Assembly (NCBI GenBank): GCA_947176375.1
Contig: CAMWQM010000009.1
Coordinates: 1 to 64,000, forward strand
Length of the DNA stretch: 64,000 bases
Reading direction: 5' to 3'
From: an uncultured Helicobacteraceae bacterium
GTDB lineage: Bacteria; Campylobacterota; Campylobacteria; Campylobacterales; Helicobacteraceae
This document shows positions 24,051 through 31,413 of the stretch, piece by piece. Position numbers and translations under genes: made by a program. Below the pieces are notes generated by a model. The model worked only from the letters and a program-made list of their open reading frames with translations, searched no databases and was not told where the DNA came from. Within the stretch, counting starts at the first letter, position 1. Every line of letters starts with the position of its first letter.

Positions 24051-25709
24051 TCAATCTCTTAAAGATTCTAATTGTTTATTTAGCTTTAAAATCTCATTTC
24101 CTATTTCATTTATTTTTCTAAATTTTTCTTTTGTCCCATCTTTAAAATTAAGCGGAAGCTCAATGTCGTATAAATTATTTATATTAATAGAGTTTTTGTC
24201 AGTCTGCTCATATATCTCGCTTAAAATTTCTTTTGCTTTTTTAGAAAATAAAAAGCAATAAAGCCCAATAGCGTCCCCTTTATTTTTAGCCCTAATGATT
24301 AATATTCCAGCATTTGCAATCATAGGGGAGCTGCTTTCATTTACAATTGTAATCTTTGGGATAATTCCGCGAAGCGAGAGTAATATATCATAAGGATGTA
24401 GTTTGTATCTCTGTATTTTATCGCTATCACCGATGCTTTCTTCAATCTCTGTATGGTTTATAAAACCATATTCATTAAAGTTTACTATCCCTATATTTAT
24501 GTATTTTTGTGATTGAGAAGTTTTCGCACTGCCAACTCTCTGCCCTCTTATAATCTCTACATCTATGCTTTTTATTGTTTGCGTGTGTTTGGTGATATGC
24601 TTTTGCTTTAAGTAGTTTTGTGCGCGTAAGTCGTTTATATCAATATCTTTTAGATTTGTTAGTTTTGAATATTTTGTGGTTTTTTTGTTTTTTAGGATCT
24701 CTAAAATAATGTCCATTTTTGTGAGTTTATTATACTTTCCTTCTTTTGTGTAAAAACTTGAGGCATCAATATGCAAAATGCTAGAATTATTTTTTGAAAG
24801 CACCATAATTGAAAAATCAGAGCTATTATGTGGAAAAATATTGCTAGGCAGCTCAATTATTGCTTCAATTAACATCTTTTTACATAGAATTTCTTTGAAT
24901 TTCTCTTCAACGGAGGTCTTTTTTAGAAGTTGATTTCTTATGATAAAAACGCCTTTATCTTGTAAATATGAGATTCCATTGATTATAAAACTTAATTCCG
25001 AGGCAGATTTGGTGATAAGCCCATATTGTGCAAATCGCTCATTTTTCTTTAAATCCAGGATTCCTATATATGTATCAATAGGTGGATTGCAGATAATTTT
25101 ATTAAACTTACGATTTGGCGGGAAAATTTGATTTTTAAGAATATTATTTACATAGAGATTGTTTGAATCTATATTTAGTGTTTTTAGTATAAGTTTTGCC
25201 ACTCTATCAAGGCTAGAATCTAATTCTTCTCCATAAATACTAAAATTTTTCTCTACTTGTGCTAGGGCTAAAAATAAGCTGCCAATACCATAGCAAGGAT
25301 TGTAAATCTCATCATTATCTTTTATATCTAAAATCTCCACAATAAGGCTATTTATCTCCATAGGAGTGGAGTATGGGTAGAGCTTATTTATTGTTTTTTT
25401 CTGTGTGATTGTATCTATTAGTAGTTCAATTTGTTTGCTTGTGGGCTTTATTTCGTTAATTGTTCGTAGTATTTTGATTATATTCACATTTTTATTTGGC
25501 TTTACATATAAATCACCAAGAAGATTTGCCATAATAAAATTAAAGTCATCAAATATTGCTTTGCGTTTTTTTGCTTTGTTTAGAAGTTCGGTTATTTTAT
25601 CTTTTTCATAGATTCTAAGTGAAATTATTCCAAGCAATATGCAAAGTGTATCTATAATATCAGAATGGTATCTTTTTAAGTAGTTAAAAATAACTAGCAT
25701 TTGTTGCAT
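24051..25709 (-). CDS. Orphan HsdM-like N6-adenine methylase with S-like C-terminus, altered catalytic motif
   Basis: A 552-residue protein. Residues 1-100 are helical, like the HsdM N-domain. The SAM-binding motif is EIYNPCYGIGSLFLAL (GxG at 141-143), and the catalytic motif IV is C-N208-P-P-I211, where active enzymes have NPPF or NPPY. A C-terminal region from about 375 (VEIIRGQRVGSAKTSQSQKY; PYDILLSLRGIIPKITIVN) resembles one target-recognition half of HsdS. The last 40 residues are a coiled coil (RKINEIGNEILKLNKQLESL). No restriction subunit lies nearby. The frame is fully open, so it is under selection or recently altered. It may be a weak or non-catalytic methylase. Confidence 0.7.
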   Translation of the reverse strand: MQQMLVIFNYLKRYHSDIIDTLCILLGIISLRIYEKDKITELLNKAKKRKAIFDDFNFIMANLLGDLYVKPNKNVNIIKILRTINEIKPTSKQIELLIDTITQKKTINKLYPYSTPMEINSLIVEILDIKDNDEIYNPCYGIGSLFLALAQVEKNFSIYGEELDSSLDRVAKLILKTLNIDSNNLYVNNILKNQIFPPNRKFNKIICNPPIDTYIGILDLKKNERFAQYGLITKSASELSFIINGISYLQDKGVFIIRNQLLKKTSVEEKFKEILCKKMLIEAIIELPSNIFPHNSSDFSIMVLSKNNSSILHIDASSFYTKEGKYNKLTKMDIILEILKNKKTTKYSKLTNLKDIDINDLRAQNYLKQKHITKHTQTIKSIDVEIIRGQRVGSAKTSQSQKYINIGIVNFNEYGFINHTEIEESIGDSDKIQRYKLHPYDILLSLRGIIPKITIVNESSSPMIANAGILIIRAKNKGDAIGLYCFLFSKKAKEILSEIYEQTDKNSININNLYDIELPLNFKDGTKEKFRKINEIGNEILKLNKQLESLRD

Positions 25710-25839
25710 ATCTATATCCTAGCAAGTAGATTGGGTGTAGAATTATATAACTTTTTGTTTTAAACTTAATAAGAAAAAAGCAAAGAAGTTTTGTTTTAAC
25801 TTTAATAAATTAGAATAGTGATTTTTAGCTATATTTTGT
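25710..25839. other. Upstream region of the orphan methylase
   Basis: This short AT-rich stretch should carry the methylase promoter on the minus strand. No feature is evident. Confidence 0.3.
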
Positions 25840-26195
25840 TCAAATCTAGCCTAATTTACTTAAATATTTAGAGAAAATGGTAGTTTTATTATAAAAATTT
25901 GATTAATTATGATATGGATAATAATATAGAATCTAATATCAATCCTTTGAAATCTAACAAAATGAATTTTACTTTAAAAGATTCTAATTATTCCATTTTA
26001 GAATCCAAAATAGGATCTAATAAATATTTAGATTTTAATTCTTTTAATTCCATAGATTCTAATTTAGATTTTAATCTTAAATCTAATCATTTGGAATCTA
26101 ATAATAGCTTTAATAACATAAAATATTTAGATTCCAACAATAGATTAAAAACTAAATCTAATAAGCTAGGATCTCAAGTAGATTCTGCAATGTAG
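25840..26195 (+). pseudogene. Autotransporter passenger-linker fragment
   Basis: The DNA at about 25867-25935 (TTTAGAGAAAATGG, then TTTTATTATAAAAATT, GATTAATTATGATATGGATA) closely matches the coding strand of the intact autotransporter around 35222-35275. That region encodes FRENGRFYYKNSINYDMDTN. A frame from 25899 continues INYDMDNNIESNINPLKSNK and runs as Asn/Ser/Lys/Asp-rich low complexity to a stop at 26193-26195. It is opposite in strand to the intact gene. Neither a signal peptide nor a barrel is present, so it is a broken paralogue or a duplicated fragment. Confidence 0.7.
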
Positions 26196-26238
26196 TAAAT
26201 ATTAGAGTGGCTTTAAGATTTATCGAAATTCCCAAAAA

Positions 26239-26429
26239 CTTTATGCACAGCTATTGGAACTTCAAAAATACTATTTAAGATATTTTATAATTAGTAGCTT
26301 ATCTTTTTCATCTAAAAAATAAATCTGCCTACTCATTGCTTGATTTTAAGCTAGCTATTCAAAGTCCCCATATTCAAGTGGTTTGCCAAAAATTAAATCT
26401 TTTGAGGCAGTTTTATTTAAAATGGAATC
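26239..26429. repeat. 191-bp inverted repeat, left copy
   Basis: By direct comparison this stretch is the exact reverse complement of 33490-33680. It contains the last 25 codons or so of pseI (26355-26429) and the sequence beyond its stop. It borders a fragment of autotransporter DNA, as the right copy borders the intact autotransporter. Confidence 0.93.
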
Positions 26430-27542
26430 TATCATTTTTGGTGGAAGTCCTGCATTTGGGCGAATTGATTTGATATTTTCTAAACTCAATTTTTCACCTT
26501 TTTTAATATTTTTACTTACAAAGAGACTTCTTGCAAACACCCTGCCTTTAATATTTTCACTATCTTTGAGATTTATATTTTTTATTTCTATTTCAAAATC
26601 ACTCTCCCCTAGCGCGGTTTCTGTCTCTCTAATATCTCTAACTAAAGCACTAAATTCGTTCATATCAAGGCTAAAGCTAGAATCCACTCCACCAAATTTT
26701 TTATTCAAAATGAAATGTTTTTCAATCACACTCGCCTTTAGGCTAGTGGCGATAACAGCTGCTCTATTCCCTAGAGTATGGTCGGATAAGCCATAACTGA
26801 CATCAAATTTTTTGCCAAGTGCTACCATTTGAGCAATATTTGCCTCACTTAAATTTGCAGGATAGGCACTAGTGCATTTAAGTAGTGTAATATCCGGGAA
26901 TGAGGCTAAATCCCACTGACAATCAACACTCATAGAATCTAAATTCCTACTTTTATCTCCACTTTGATTATATTCAGATTCTAAGTTTTTCTCTAAATTC
27001 ATATTTTGCTTTGAATCTTGCTTCAAATCAAAACTTTTAGTGGAATCTGCATTTCTTCTTACTTTTCTAATTGCTTCTATTGCCTCTTGCAATTCGCTTA
27101 ATTGCGCAATCCCACTTGAAAGGATAATAGGTTTATTCTTACTTGCGATATATTTAATCAAAGGGATATCGGTTATTTCAAAACTAGCAATCTTGTAAAG
27201 CGGATTTTCAAGACTCTCTAGCAAATCCACTCCTGCCATATCAAATGCTGAACTAAAACAGCAAAGATTAATTTTCTTAGCTAAACTAAAAAGCTCTTCA
27301 TTCCATTCTAGCGGCATATACGCCTCTTTGTATAAATCATAAAGATATTTATTATCCCACGAAGTGCCACCTTTGATTTTAAAAATTTCACTTTTGCAAT
27401 CTAGTGTTAGACTATCTGGCGTATAAGTTTGAAGCTTAATTGCGTCTGCTTTGCATTCTTTTATTGCATATAAGCTCTCTTTTGCAAGGCTTAAATCTTT
27501 ATTATGATTTGCACTCAATTCTGCTACAATAAAAACTCCCAA
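26355..27542 (-). CDS. pseI: Pseudaminic acid synthase PseI (NeuB family)
   Basis: Condenses a dideoxy-diacetamido-altrose with phosphoenolpyruvate to make pseudaminic acid, used to glycosylate flagellin in this group. The 395-residue protein has the NeuB TIM barrel: FIVAELSANHNKDLSLAKES, ADAIKLQTYTPDSLT, FSSAFDMAGVDLLE, YKIASFEITDIPLI, YGLSDHTLGNRAAVIA, and VIEKHFILNKKFGGVDSSFS. A C-terminal SAF/antifreeze-like domain (RSLFVSKNIKKGEKLSLENI) follows. Residues about 162-215 are an insertion of low-complexity Ser/Lys/Asp/Asn sequence not usual in the family. It lies 19 bases after pseH. Its 3' end is duplicated at 33490. Confidence 0.9.
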   Translation of the reverse strand: MGVFIVAELSANHNKDLSLAKESLYAIKECKADAIKLQTYTPDSLTLDCKSEIFKIKGGTSWDNKYLYDLYKEAYMPLEWNEELFSLAKKINLCCFSSAFDMAGVDLLESLENPLYKIASFEITDIPLIKYIASKNKPIILSSGIAQLSELQEAIEAIRKVRRNADSTKSFDLKQDSKQNMNLEKNLESEYNQSGDKSRNLDSMSVDCQWDLASFPDITLLKCTSAYPANLSEANIAQMVALGKKFDVSYGLSDHTLGNRAAVIATSLKASVIEKHFILNKKFGGVDSSFSLDMNEFSALVRDIRETETALGESDFEIEIKNINLKDSENIKGRVFARSLFVSKNIKKGEKLSLENIKSIRPNAGLPPKMIDSILNKTASKDLIFGKPLEYGDFE

Positions 27543-27561
27543 AATAGCTCCTTTAGATAGA

Positions 27562-28443
27562 TTAATGGATAGATTCTAGCATTGATTTTGAATGCAGTGT
27601 CAAAATCTCTATATCAATAAATGTATTATCTCGCCTGACTGCGTCTTTTAAACTTCCACAATATTTAAAATTATGCTTATAATAAAATTTTAAAGCCCTT
27701 TTGTTTGTGGATAACACTTCCGCAAATAAGATTCTTAAATTTAACTCACTAAAAGCGATACGCCACAATACCTCAAATAAATGGCTACCAATACCCCTAA
27801 ATTTAGGATTAGCATAGATTCCAAAATAAGCGATTTTATTTATTAAATCAATTCTATTAAAACAAACAACACCTAGAATCTCATCTCTAAAAGCATTAAG
27901 AGAGGAATCTAAATTAGTATCTAGCGGATAATTGAAGGAGGATTTTAAAGAAGAATCTATGGAGGAAACTATTTTGGATTCCGCTTTTAAAATAGGTTTT
28001 GCTTTGGAAGCTGAGTCTATACTAGGCTTTATAGAATCTTCTAAATCTTTTTGAAAAATCATAGAATCTATTTTAAAATCCATTTTAGAATTTGCATTTA
28101 AAGAATATTCCATTTTATTAGATTCTACTTTTTGTGTGAAATGTATTTTTTGGCTAGATTTTACATTTAGCAAATTAAAAGCATTTTTATCAATATTTTT
28201 ATTTTCCATACTAGATTCTACTTTGGAATCTATAAGCTTAAGTGCATAATAAGCCCTGTTGCTAGCACTCTCTAGGTTTTCAATAAATCTAAAATGCTCT
28301 TTTTGTCCTATCTTCCTATTTGTAAGCATAAAATCTCTAATATTTCTATCATTGCGTAAATCTAGCACTTCCAGGCTTTCCTGCCTATTTAGATTGGTAA
28401 AATTAATTGCAATTAAATTTTTAAATATGAAATTCTCTGCCAA
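27562..28443 (-). CDS. pseH: GNAT acetyltransferase, PseH-like, with a large low-complexity insertion
   Basis: Acetylates the 4-amino group of the UDP-altrosamine precursor in pseudaminic acid synthesis. The family is about 160-180 residues; this chain is 293. The N-terminal part has NDRNIRDFMLTNRKIGQKEH and FRFIENL. After residue 73 there is an insertion of about 110 residues made of DSK/ESK/SSID-type repeats. The fold then resumes at about 186: EILGVVCFNRIDLINKIAYF, GIYANPKFRGIGSHLFEVLW (acetyl-CoA loop) and EVLSTNKRALKFYYKHNFKY. Its neighbour pseI supports the role. Whether the insertion is tolerated as a loop must be tested. Confidence 0.82.
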   Translation of the reverse strand: MAENFIFKNLIAINFTNLNRQESLEVLDLRNDRNIRDFMLTNRKIGQKEHFRFIENLESASNRAYYALKLIDSKVESSMENKNIDKNAFNLLNVKSSQKIHFTQKVESNKMEYSLNANSKMDFKIDSMIFQKDLEDSIKPSIDSASKAKPILKAESKIVSSIDSSLKSSFNYPLDTNLDSSLNAFRDEILGVVCFNRIDLINKIAYFGIYANPKFRGIGSHLFEVLWRIAFSELNLRILFAEVLSTNKRALKFYYKHNFKYCGSLKDAVRRDNTFIDIEILTLHSKSMLESIH

Positions 28444-28531
28444 AAAATATCCTTAAATTTATCAATTTAATAAGCCAATAAACTTACAAACTAATAAACC
28501 AAACTCTGCATTTAACATTTATTTAATACTT

Positions 28532-29536
28532 CTACCACCTAGTAACTGCGATTCCAATGCCAATTTTATGGCTTAAAATATTATACTCAAAAAGATTATC
28601 ACCATAGCCATAGAAATACTGCGCATATAGAGAGATTCCGCTATCAAATAAATCATATTTATATTCAAGTCTTATACTCCCTTTGTATTTCGCATAATTA
28701 TGAAATAAATTGCCAATATTTAGAATAAAATGATGGTCTTTATACAAATCATAAGTCAGCCTCAAACTACTATAGCCAAGATAACTATCAACATTTATAG
28801 GATCTTTTCTTAAGAACGTCCACGCTTTTAGTGCAATATCAAGATTCCAAATATCCTCATTGCCAATCCTATACATTATATCAGCAAAGATTCTATCAAT
28901 TCCGCGTGACTTTTTAAAACCAACTTCATCTATTCCCTCGCCATTTGAAATATGATTGTAGCCTAAGCGGACATTATAAAGCTTCCCACCCCAAAAATGC
29001 ACATCTAATGGGCGATAGGCTATAAGCTCTGGAATAAAATCATTATCCCTAAATGGTGATGAGAGGATAGGGGCATAGATTTGAAAAAATGAAGTTTGAG
29101 TATATGCAAAATATAGTCCAATATTCGCAAATATATTTTCAAAAATCAAAGTCTTAAAACTAACTTGAAGTTTTACTTCTGCCTTGCTATACTCTCCTGC
29201 AATAGAATCTACTGGATAATATGGCTTTCTAAATGAATAATAAATAGGCAAAACATAAGTCTCTTCATTCAAAGAAAATCTATTAATTATACTTTGCATT
29301 AAACTTACATCATCATTCTTAAAATCCTTAAACTCATAGTCAATTAGATTCTCACTATTTTTAATCTCATTATTATTTGCGATATTTTGATTGCTAGATT
29401 TGCTTGTATTTTTTTTAGATTCCAAAGTTTGATTTTCATCTAAATTAGCATTATTGTAATATATTGAATCATTAGCATTTAAAGATAAAATAAAAGCCCC
29501 AAAAAATATCGAAAATAGCTTTTTAAAACTAATCAT
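28532..29536 (-). CDS. pldA: Outer-membrane phospholipase A (OMPLA/PldA family)
   Basis: A 334-residue protein with signal peptide (SFKKLFSIFFGAFILSLNAN), a Ser/Asn-rich stretch to about 75, then a 12-stranded barrel. The catalytic signature is present as GYNHISNGEGID (H195, S197). The partner segment, usually SRSWNR with the catalytic Asn, reads KSRGIDR, giving Asp214 where Asn is expected. The ending IGIGIAVTRW is a barrel C-terminal strand. OMPLA hydrolyses phospholipids in the outer leaflet and forms active dimers with calcium. Asn-to-Asp exchange may lower activity. The gene is on its own, divergent from glmS. Confidence 0.82.
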   Translation of the reverse strand: MISFKKLFSIFFGAFILSLNANDSIYYNNANLDENQTLESKKNTSKSSNQNIANNNEIKNSENLIDYEFKDFKNDDVSLMQSIINRFSLNEETYVLPIYYSFRKPYYPVDSIAGEYSKAEVKLQVSFKTLIFENIFANIGLYFAYTQTSFFQIYAPILSSPFRDNDFIPELIAYRPLDVHFWGGKLYNVRLGYNHISNGEGIDEVGFKKSRGIDRIFADIMYRIGNEDIWNLDIALKAWTFLRKDPINVDSYLGYSSLRLTYDLYKDHHFILNIGNLFHNYAKYKGSIRLEYKYDLFDSGISLYAQYFYGYGDNLFEYNILSHKIGIGIAVTRW

Positions 29537-29614
29537 ATTTTAACCTAAAACATATTTTTAATTAGATAAAATCCGAATTTTACCTAATTTTACTTAATAT
29601 TTGGAGAAATGTTT

Positions 29615-31399
29615 ATGTGTGGTATCATAGGCTACATAGGCGACAAAGAAAAGAAAAAGATTATTATTGAGGGATTAAGAGAGCTTGAATATAGAGGCTA
29701 TGATAGTGCTGGAATATCTGTTTTTAGCGACAATGAATTGCATTCTTTTAAAACTACAGGAAAATTAATCAATTTAGAAAAAAAATGTGAAAATTTTAGC
29801 TCATCTGGCTTTGGGCTTGCCATAGGACATACTAGATGGGCTACGCACGGAAAAGCCACTGAGATAAATGCACACCCACATAGTGCGGAATTTAGCAATA
29901 TTGTTCACAATGGAATCATAGAAAACTACGCTATTTTAAAAAAAGATTTAGAAAAAAAAGGACATATTTTTTTAAGCCAAACAGACACGGAAGTAGTTGT
30001 GCATTTATTTGAGGAAAATTTGCTTCATTTAAAAGATTCTACACTTGCATTTAAAGAAACGATAAAGGCTCTAAAAGGTTCTTATGCAATTCTATTAATC
30101 ACAAAAAAAGAAAATGATAAAATCTTTTATGCTAAAAATGGCTCACCGCTAATAATTGGTACAGATGGGAGTGATATATATTTTGCCTCATCATCCACAC
30201 CTTTAATTGGGCTTGTAAAAGATGTTTGTTATTTGGAAGATGGTGAGGTAGGCTATATGGATAAAAATAATTTTAAAAGCCTAAAAAATATCATTCCATT
30301 AAGTGGCACAAAGATTTCTTCGCAAAAAGATGGTTATAGGTATTTTATGGAAAAAGAAATTTATGAGCAACACAAAGTCTTGCAAGATACTATATCAAGC
30401 AGAATCTTGGAAGATAAAATAGAGCTAAATTTGCCAAAAGACTTTCTAAAAGATATTAATTCAATCACCATCTGTGCTTGTGGGACGAGCTATCACGCAG
30501 GATTGAGTGCAAAATATATTTTTGAGCGAGAAGCAAAAATTAAAACAGATGCGATAATAGCAAGTGAATTCCGCTACTCAAATCCCATTATGCGCAAAGA
30601 TGAACTTTTCATTGTAATTTCACAGAGTGGCGAGACAGCTGATACACTAGAGGCACTTAAGCTTGCAAACAAAAATGGTCTTAAAACTCTTGCGGTTTGC
30701 AATGTGGAAAATAGCTCTATGGTTAGAGAGGCAAAGTATAGCCTTTTAACTCGTGCGGGCATTGAAAAAGGTGTAGCCTCTACAAAAGCCTATGCAACAC
30801 AGGTTATGCTACTTTGGATTCTAGGAATCTATATAGCAGAGATTAAACAAAGCATTTCAAAAGAAAATATCAAAAAACAAATAAAAAATATGAATGAGGC
30901 AATCAAAGCCACTATGATTAATCCAAAGATTCACGATAGACTTAAGAAACTCTCAAAAAGGTATTTGCATGGACACGGATTTTTCTTCATTGGTAGAGAT
31001 ATTTTCTATCCGTTGGCATTAGAGGGGGCATTGAAGTTAAAAGAAATTAGCTATCTTCACGCAGAGGGTTATCCGGGCGGAGAAATGAAACATGGTCCAA
31101 TAGCCCTAGCAGATAGTGAGCTTTTTACAATATCTCTAATGCCAAAACACTTACTTTTTGATAAAATAAAAAGCAATACAGAAGAGCTAGCAAGTAGAGA
31201 TGCAACAATTTGTGCCATAAGTCAAGAAATAATTGACATAGCTGATGATATGGTTTTAATTGATAAATTTGATAGTTATATGGAGGAATTTTTTGCAATG
31301 ATGATAGTTTTACAGATTCTAGCGCTCGAGGTTGCTATAAGACTTGGCAATGATGTTGATATGCCGAGAAATTTAGCAAAAAGTGTAACGGTTGAATAG
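29615..31399 (+). CDS. glmS: Glutamine-fructose-6-phosphate aminotransferase (isomerising)
   Basis: Makes glucosamine-6-phosphate from fructose-6-phosphate and glutamine, the entry to peptidoglycan and LPS amino sugars. I choose the ATG at 29615, six bases after an earlier ATG, because the catalytic cysteine must become residue 1 (MCGIIGY) and GGAGA is well spaced. The N-terminal glutaminase domain has GHTRWATHG and HSAEFSNIVHNGIIENY. The two SIS domains have CGTSYHAGLSAKYIF, ISQSGETADTLEAL and ASTKAYATQVMLL. The C-terminus is MPRNLAKSVTVE. The length (594) is normal. A diguanylate cyclase gene follows within 15 bases. Confidence 0.97.
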   Translation: MCGIIGYIGDKEKKKIIIEGLRELEYRGYDSAGISVFSDNELHSFKTTGKLINLEKKCENFSSSGFGLAIGHTRWATHGKATEINAHPHSAEFSNIVHNGIIENYAILKKDLEKKGHIFLSQTDTEVVVHLFEENLLHLKDSTLAFKETIKALKGSYAILLITKKENDKIFYAKNGSPLIIGTDGSDIYFASSSTPLIGLVKDVCYLEDGEVGYMDKNNFKSLKNIIPLSGTKISSQKDGYRYFMEKEIYEQHKVLQDTISSRILEDKIELNLPKDFLKDINSITICACGTSYHAGLSAKYIFEREAKIKTDAIIASEFRYSNPIMRKDELFIVISQSGETADTLEALKLANKNGLKTLAVCNVENSSMVREAKYSLLTRAGIEKGVASTKAYATQVMLLWILGIYIAEIKQSISKENIKKQIKNMNEAIKATMINPKIHDRLKKLSKRYLHGHGFFFIGRDIFYPLALEGALKLKEISYLHAEGYPGGEMKHGPIALADSELFTISLMPKHLLFDKIKSNTEELASRDATICAISQEIIDIADDMVLIDKFDSYMEEFFAMMIVLQILALEVAIRLGNDVDMPRNLAKSVTVE

Positions 31400-31413
31400 A
31401 TAAGGAGGATAAA

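Noticed and set aside
25899-26195. 98-codon Asn/Ser-rich frame as a gene of its own
   Set aside because: Its start matches the interior of the autotransporter linker; there is no signal peptide or ribosome site, so I treat it as a fragment.
26239-26429. The 191-bp repeat as an insertion sequence
   Set aside because: It contains a pseI 3' end and no transposase, terminal repeats or target duplications; it is a duplicated chromosomal piece.
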